Source: Branchiostoma floridae (lineage: Eukaryota > Chordata > Leptocardii > Amphioxiformes > Branchiostomatidae). Taken from it: a stretch of DNA of 64,000 nucleotides. Below, piece after piece: positions 57,380 to 64,000 of the stretch. Under the pieces are notes generated by a model. It saw only the letters and a list, made by a program, of their open reading frames with translations. It made no database searches and was not told the origin of the DNA. The DNA lies in NCBI RefSeq assembly GCF_000003815.2, contig NC_049983.1, positions 22,653,552 to 22,717,551 of the forward strand, in the 5' to 3' direction. The first letter of the stretch is position 1. Each line of letters starts with the position of its first letter. A program made the translations under genes and the position numbers.

Positions 57380-57577
57380 TTCTAGTCATTTCCCCGTCAC
57401 GTCTTTTCCCCGTCACGTCTTTTCCCCGTCAGTGTGGATGTTTCCCCGTCATGTGACGGGGAAAAGGTATGACGGGGAAAAGACGTGACGGGGAAAAGGT
57501 ATGACGGGGAAAAGGCGTGACGGGGAAATGACGCGACGGGGAAATGGTTACTAGATGTTTATGTTTCCCCGTCAGTT
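57380..57577. repeat. Head-to-head array of the 11-mer TGACGGGGAAA
   Basis: Four copies in one orientation (TTTCCCCGTCA) are followed by six in the other (TGACGGGGAAA and variants), and one more reversed copy lies at about 57564. The centre, near 57450-57475, is a perfect palindrome (TTTCCCCGTCA, TG, TGACGGGGAAA). Spacers are 6-7 bases. Confidence 0.9.
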
Positions 57578-58728
57578 GGTTTTGTCACCCAAGTTGTGTT
57601 GAATCTGAGATGAATTATATAACCATAAAGTGTTTAAATGTGCTAGCGGAACCACTGTGAGTCGGCGCACTGTAGTCAAAGCATGACAAGCACAAAGACT
57701 GCTGGATTACAATATATAGGCTAAAACACTGGTAAACTAGTGACGACAAATATTCTGCACTGGAAAACAAGTGCCGACAAATATTCCGCACTTGAAACCG
57801 AGTGCTGGCAGCCTGCCCCGCTACGCTATTTACAATTCTGGGCAAAAGGGTAAGTAAATGCCATTGGTCGATACCATTATTGTCGAAAGAAGGGGCACAG
57901 TATACATTTTATCTTTATACAACATAATGAAGACGACGATATGTTCTAATTTCTTGAAACGTATTTTATTTTTTGTAGAACTATATCCATCGTCATGGTC
58001 ATAAGATGAAGACCAGTATTGAAAATACAAATTGGATCAGGACTTTCCTACCTGCGCCAGAGAAACTCTACTATCTACTCTAGTCTGAAAAAGATATAAC
58101 GTTACTTTCTATAAATCGAATTTCTACCATGCAATGAAGTACGTGCTGTACATGTTGCATTCCTGCATCTACGGTCCTTAGTCTTAGATGTACCAGTGTT
58201 ATATTTAGTTGGATATACAATTTCTCTCTGGAGGACAGCAAGTCGGCAACGTTATTCATAACAAGAAGAGAACTGCCATGAAATCGTCGACATTTAAGGT
58301 AGAAAACATAACCAACGTACTAGAATAACATCGTAATGGCAGTCAAAATCCGACGCAAACTGGCAGATTTCGGCAAAAAATCGCGCTAGTTATCATAACA
58401 AATCGCAAAGTTGAAAAAGTTGAAAATGCATTATATTCATTCATACGAAACACATACATTACAAAAATACGGTCCATATAAGAATATTCACAAAACCAGA
58501 TGAAAATTACATTGCACATGTTGATTACTAGTATTATGAAGAGCTTGTACCGATATCAAAATACCAATGTTTGAGAGCTGGACCAATATCATAATGCTCC
58601 GTATGGAAAAAGTCAATCAAAAGAACTTAACTTACATGTGCATTAGAAAAAAAATATAACATAGAAAATACATCACAACGTACAGCATTGTATATACAGA
58701 AAGCTATAAGCATTCGATCGTCTCAAGT
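57578..58728. other. Intergenic, no gene seen
   Basis: AT-rich sequence between the G-rich array and the 3' end of the transposase-like gene. I see no supported ORF. The 3' UTR of the minus-strand gene presumably covers its right part. Confidence 0.4.
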
Positions 58729-61509
58729 TTAGTTGTGGACGGGGCCATAGAGGCGTGACACCGTGCGCAGGAAGGAAGATGTCGTCAGCTCCTTGTTGTG
58801 GTACTTGTCCCACTGCTCGTACAGCTTACTCTCCAGTACCCGGTACGGCTTACGTTTGTACCGTGCTAGTCGGTTCATGCTGACAAGCTTCGCCTGCAGG
58901 CTCACGTACTGCGACTCAGTGTGCAGCAGACCAACTAGCATGTAGAACGGTAGGCTGTGCTGGGCTTTCCTGTTTAGCCTGGTGTGATACCCCTCCGTGT
59001 CATTGTTGGTGCGGACGGGCTGATAGTAAACGCTCCATTCGTCCACCGTCCACACGCTGTTGTTCATCCACTCACGCTCCATGTACTGCATGAGTTGAAC
59101 CAGCAATGGATGGTCGGTCTGCTGTCGCATCTGGTCAAACGCCCCCCTGATGTGTTCGGCTGGGAGGAAGTGAAGGACCATGAGCCTCCGCATGAAGTCG
59201 TAGGCGCCCGCCTTCTCATAGTAGGCAGGCTGGAGACCTAAAAGACGATAGGGAACAGATTTACTTAGATTTAACATTCAAAGTACATGTACATTTAAAA
59301 CATGTTTGCAGTTAAAATGTTTGTTGAAGTTTAAACAATTCGCATATACAAAGCGACTGTGTACATACCGATCCTCTGTATATTCCTGTAGATCGCTTGG
59401 GTGAGGTGAAAGGCGCACCCTTTCCTGGTGCAGCCAGGGAATACATCCTTCACTGCGCCCCACATCCCGTCTTCAAAGTCCATAACGAAGTTCTCGACCT
59501 GGGGATCCCGTGGCAGCATGTTCTTGATGGCCTGGAATACCTGTAACGAAAAAAAAAACAAATTCTGATGTGTTATCATAAGCTAGTTGGGCAGCCATGG
59601 CTGTTTGCATACAGCTGAACAAATAAATGAATAATCAAAAATAAGTCAAAATTTACAAAGTATTAGCAAAACCTTATCGTACCTCCTTGTAGTCGCCCTT
59701 CTCCCTCCTGCTCATCAACACGAAGATGAGCGGGACTTGTTTGTAGTCCTCTCCCTGGCGTATAAACGCGTGCACGCTGAACAGTTGAGTGAAGGGCGAC
59801 CGCACCACGAAGAAAGTCCCGTCACAGTACAAGTTCTTCGCCTTGGCCAACTGCTGCAGCTGTTGCTCGGTGGCAAAGACAAGGTGTCTTTTCCCCCTGA
59901 CCCACACATCCGCGCGGAGGTACCCGTCAGGGATGAAGTCGTAGTTGACCTCGAAGTCCACGGATGTGGGGTCTTTGGGTCGCAGGGCCTCCCGTTTTCT
60001 GTTGGCCATTCGCACCTAAAGGCAGTAAAGAAAAGACAATTAGATTCAACAATGCTTTCAATGCAAGAAGTCAGGAAGTAAAATGCTTATCAACATCTTA
60101 AATGTAACTCGTTAAAGACAACTTACGAGATTTGCTATCCTTGGCAGCTCCGGATTGGGCGCACTCTGGTCCACGTTTTCCAACAGCGTCTCCTGCACGA
60201 TGCTGTGTGCTGACTTGAAAACGTCATCGACTGCTTTCGCACGCACTGCAGCCTGAATCTGGAGCGAAAAAAAATTTCAACATGGTGTTACATTTGTGTG
60301 TATTACAAATTGTAGACCATTGTGGACATAAAAAAAAAGAACTGTTACATTTCTGCGGTTTTACATGTATGTACATGTCGACAGTTTAGATGTACGAAAC
60401 GAAAAGATTGTTACCTTGATATTTGTTCCAGAGTTGACCACCGGTGGGTGGTTGTGGTAGTTCTGGCCACGTCTGAAGTGCTGATCCCTTTCCACCACAG
60501 ATGCAGGACACCTCATGTTCTTTCGTCTCTTGGAACACTCCCAGTACGTCACTGTGGGTTTGCTGTAAAGAAAAAAAAACTATTTAACTTATGCTCAAAC
60601 AAATTCAAACTGAACAAAACTCACAAAAATGCAACTTGTCCAGCATCATTTGTAATCAATTTCGAGGTAGTAAACATATAGAGTCTATAGTAACTTACGG
60701 CCTCTTGACTGTGTAGGAATAGCCCAGGCTGTCAGTCAGCTTCCCACGTCCTTTCTTTGTCCCCCTTGGGATAAACGTGAAGGTCACATCCCTCTGCTCC
60801 TCAGCGCCGGGTAGCTCGTCCTCCACGCGCACATCACCAATGGACTCCTCCATGGTGACATGGGGCATGACGACCGGGTCATCAACGTCAAAATCCTCCT
60901 CCGTGGCGTCGTTGTTCTCCTCCGTGGCGTCGTTGTTCTCCTCCGTGGCGTCGTTGTTCTCCTCCGTGGCGTCGTTGTTCTCCTCCGTGGCGACGTTGTT
61001 CTCCTCCGTGGCGTCGGCGTTCTCCTCCGAAGCATCGGCGTTCTCCACCGTGGCGTTCTCCTCTCTGAAGCTTGCGTTGGTGTTGTTTGTACCTGCAATT
61101 AGCCCTCGGGCATGAACTTGCCATAAACATTACCTATTGTCTATATTACAAATTAAAACAGCAAGCTCAATGAAATAAAATGAAACACCTTTACTAATTT
61201 ACATTTTACCTTCGTGGCTACACGGCACAATATCCTCATCCCCCTCGAGATCATCTGTACGTGTGATGTTCTCGGTTGCAGTCCGGGAGGTAAGGTCCTG
61301 ATCCATCCTATGACGTTGGGAGCAGTCAGCACAGCGCCACGCATTCAGCTCCTCATCAGCTTTCCCTCTTACCATCAGCAGGAACAGTTCCCTAGTGACT
61401 CCTAACCAAGCAGATAAATCAAACTTTTATTTCAAATGATTCAAAGTAATTACTGACACGAATTATTCATGGAGGTTTTTTTACTAGCTGTGTATGTGTG
61501 TGTGTGTGT

Positions 61510-61588
<79 letters not shown>

Positions 61589-63482
61589 TTTTTAGAACTT
61601 GACTTCAATAAATGTAACGGGTGTAATTCATGACTGATGTAACATAAACATCCAAACATTCAAATGAGAAACTGATTGGCATAACTAATGCAAAAATGGC
61701 AAAAAGGGCTTAATGGTAAATGATGGTAGTTTTTTTATTATTTTGACATGTGTAATCTAATCAATTATGAACATCAACGTGCATAAACTATGTAAATCTG
61801 TATGTCATTTTCATCTACAAAAGCTCAAAATATTTCATGGAGGTATGAGGTCGCCGAACAAACCAGTTACAAATATGATTGATAGTATAACATTTGTCAT
61901 TGTAGTGAATTGGAAGACGCTTTACACTCGACGTAATGTACTCAAAATAATTGTGCTCTTTTACTTCAGTGGACGTGAACAATACGTCTGATTGTTTGAC
62001 AACGGGGCGGGCTCGGAAATAACAACTAAGTCATTTTAGGGCTTCTTACCTGACTGACAAGTACGATGTTGTAACCCGTCGCATTCACACACCAAGATCT
62101 CCTGTTTGCGCTGGATACTTTCCCTACACACTACACAAGTACGACCCTGCCTAGCTGGCACAACCTCTGATTTTTTGACCTGGGTGCTTGAAATTTCTCC
62201 AGTAGGCGGGGAGTCCTGCCCTGCAAAGAGAGTAAAATATGCTACATTAGATAACTCGGATCTATATGGGACTTTCCCACCACCAATCGCTAAGCAAAAA
62301 TGTACTTTTCCACGCCAAATTATATGAACAATATTGGTGTGTTCAAACAAAATAGACAAAATCACGATAATTCTTTCAAGATCGCTAACTCATGATAACT
62401 CTGTATGCAGTAAGGATTACGTTGTTCTACATTTTCATAAATGTACAGGCTGCCTCTTTCCTAACGAATTCACACCTTACCTTCGTGGCTGCACGGCACA
62501 ACATCCACGTCCGGCTCAAGGTCATGTCTTGTGTTCTCGCGATCGGTGGCCTGTGGGGAGTCCTGATCTGTACAGAGAATAAAAGACTAGACAGAATCAG
62601 ACAACCCGGATTTCTATTTGAGTTTGCCTCAAAAAAACTTCATAAATCAAAATATACCTTTCCATGCCATGTTGTCTGTGTTAAATTATATAAACAATTA
62701 TGTATATGAGATTCCTAGAATAGCACAAATTGTGATATGCTGTTGAACATATTACAGTCAACATATTTGGATATAAAGGTTGGCACGTCCAAATAAAACA
62801 GAAAAAAATTAAAATGCCATTTTCCGAAATAATCTACACCTCCCTCGAGGTCATGTGTAAGACTAGTTTTCCGTTCTTTTTTTGTTCTCCCTGGCCTGTT
62901 ACCTTGTGCTGCTTCCGCTCGAACAGTGTTTTTTGCCCGTTTGCGCCTTGTTGGAGCCGCTTTAGGAAACCTCCGCAGTAGTTCTAAAGACGTCTGGTCC
63001 AATTCTCCAGGACCGTAGTTTGTAGTAACTTTAGATAGGGTAACCTTATACGTCTTCAGCAGGAGGCGCTCTCGCTTCACTACAGATGTGAGCGTGACTT
63101 GTGATGCTTTCGCCGCCTCTGCCACCCTTAATTTGACACAAGAAATTTATGAATTTCAAAACTTTCATCAATACAGAAATTACCGGTGCAGTTTAAAAAT
63201 GAACATTTAAGTGTGCCCAGCAACTACTATTACTTTTCTTAAGGACAGTGTTAATACCCTTAGGTTGATGGAACAATAGTAAATAGACATATAGACTGAT
63301 GTGAATGATGAGGAGTTAGTCAGTCAAAGGTAATTGTTACAACCAACCGTTTCAAAGCGGCCTCAATGTTGTAGTGGCCCGATCCAGGGGTTGTTGGCAT
63401 CACACAGCGGGGGCACAAGAAATCAAGTTCCTCGTCCTGCCACCACAACTCCACTATGCCTGGCGTCATTGGCACACACTTA
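58729..63482 (-). CDS. PHD-like / FLYWCH / MULE-transposase protein, 11 exons, 5' end outside window
   Basis: Exons in order: 63482-63348, 63126-62840, 62567-62481, 62220-62050, 61401-61210, 61092-60699, 60562-60415, 60258-60127, 60015-59683, 59540-59369, 59237-58729. All phases match, giving about 853 codons to the stop. First comes the end of one PHD-like finger (LDFLCPRC), then a basic region (RRKRAK). A second PHD-like finger split over two exons follows (RTCVVC, CECDGLQHRTC, WRCADC), then acidic DATEENN repeats. Next are a FLYWCH finger (YWEC, RCPA, YHNHP) and a MULE-type transposase domain with CDGTF, VMDFED, GCAFHLTQA and NNDTEGYH. The D, D and E of the catalytic set are present. It is either a domesticated transposase or a transposon gene; no terminal repeats were found. 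Confidence 0.85.
60415..60562 (-). other. FLYWCH zinc-finger exon
   Basis: Together with the end of the preceding exon (YTVKRP) it encodes the FLYWCH pattern: aromatic start, TYWEC, a second cysteine in MRCPA, and the paired histidines in YHNHP. FLYWCH fingers bind DNA and are often found in front of MULE transposase domains, as here. Confidence 0.85.
60900..61035 (-). repeat. Coding 21-bp minisatellite (NNDATEE heptads)
   Basis: The unit GTTGTTCTCCTCCGTGGCGT (+ strand, 21 bp with one more C) is repeated about five times nearly exactly, then in variant form towards 61035. It encodes acidic heptads ATEENND within the exon 60699-61092. Length variation would keep the frame. Confidence 0.9.
61210..62220 (-). 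other. Split PHD-like finger exons
   Basis: Exon 62220-62050 carries CVVC and CEC-D-x3-H-x2-C; exon 61401-61210 carries W-R-C-x2-C. The spacing follows the PHD C4HC3 order, except that the second pair is C-x-C. The intron falls just after the HRTC motif. An earlier exon (63482-63348) carries a similar second half, KCVPMT to LCPRC, which implies a duplicated finger. Confidence 0.65.
61494..61587. repeat. TG dinucleotide microsatellite
   Basis: Long, nearly pure TG repeat in an intron of the transposase-like gene. Confidence 0.95.
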
Positions 63483-64000
63483 CTGTAATGTAAGGACAGA
63501 ATCTATCCATCACAAACGTATTAGACCTTCGCCTTCTCTCGCGGGCTAGTTCCCGCTAATGTTGAAGGTAGCAGGGCACAGTTTTTTTTGTTTAATTTCT
63601 TTTGCTTATGGGGATTTACATGGCTCTCAAATTAAGAATTTTCGACGCTTCAAAAGTCATAGCATGGTCTACAAGGAGATTACAGAGAATAAGGTGTTCG
63701 TCTTCAGGGTACAATCGACAAAAATAATTTAAGTTTTCCTATTCTTTCCGAAGCCACTGGTTATAAAGCCGAACTGAGCGTATGCACTTTGAACTGCTGA
63801 CCTCGGCTATACGGACCCAACCTTGACCTTGACCGTCTTCCTCACAAGATCTACCAAATGTCATCACAAATCACATTCACTACGATCTTCTAAACGTATG
63901 CTGACCACTTGTATCCGCAAACACAGGCAAACGACGGACACACATATGCAGCGGCAGACACGCCAGAACAAAGGCTCTCCTTTACAATAGCGTTTATTAC
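63483..64000. other. Right edge, no exon recognised
   Basis: The minus-strand gene should continue beyond its first visible exon, which begins in phase 2, but I found no convincing first half of the leading PHD-like finger here. It may lie beyond position 64000. Confidence 0.4.

Noticed and set aside
57380-57577. CRISPR array
   Set aside because: Repeat is too short (11 bp), in both orientations, with 6-7 base spacers, in an animal genome.
60777-61130. Alternative open frames over the acidic repeat exon on both strands
   Set aside because: A 21-bp repeat without stops stays open in several frames. Only the ATEENND frame connects in phase to the FLYWCH exon and the upstream exon.

Overview
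The window looks like nuclear DNA of an invertebrate deuterostome, most likely an amphioxus (Branchiostoma). The evidence is intron-rich genes with GT-AG borders, a tandem cluster of single-exon LRR-Ig receptor genes of the type greatly expanded in amphioxus, and dense short DNA-transposon relics. The species is an inference. One 100-base assembly gap lies at 55227-55326.

Region 1 (437-34720, + strand) is the 3' part of one large gene. I could thread 36 coding exons with matching splice phases into one open frame of 1193 codons ending at 34000. The product is a continuous coiled coil whose C-terminal third follows the ANKRD26/POTE family. Any ankyrin repeats would lie upstream of this window. 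The introns are unusual: at many exons the exon-intron border itself is tandemly duplicated, giving a 10-copy array at 521-2296 and smaller decayed sets elsewhere. The introns also hold several foldback or TIR elements, three copies of one element family with 5-bp target duplications, and minisatellites.

Region 2 (34720-40180) is intergenic: a hAT-type MITE with a perfect 8-bp target duplication, tandem repeats, and relics of the LRR-Ig 3' flank.

Region 3 (40180-57100, - strand) holds three complete tandem LRR-Ig transmembrane genes (728, 840 and 827 aa). Each coding sequence is a single exon. A conserved upstream non-coding exon with a GTAAGT donor exists in four copies for three genes. Flanks of about 2 kb are nearly identical between units about 5.03 kb apart, while the leucine-rich repeats have diverged. 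A LINE 3' end (56064-56393) and an insertion with 22-bp direct repeats (55070-55754) lie beside the cluster.

Region 4 (58729-63482, - strand) is an 11-exon gene, open at its 5' side, for a protein with PHD-like fingers, acidic repeats, a FLYWCH zinc finger and a MULE-type transposase domain that keeps an apparent D-D-E set. It is either a large transposon-derived host gene or the body of a transposon.

No tRNA, rRNA or CRISPR array was recognised. The three gene regions show no common pathway: the first suggests a centrosome/cilium-type coiled coil, the second surface recognition, and the third DNA or chromatin binding.
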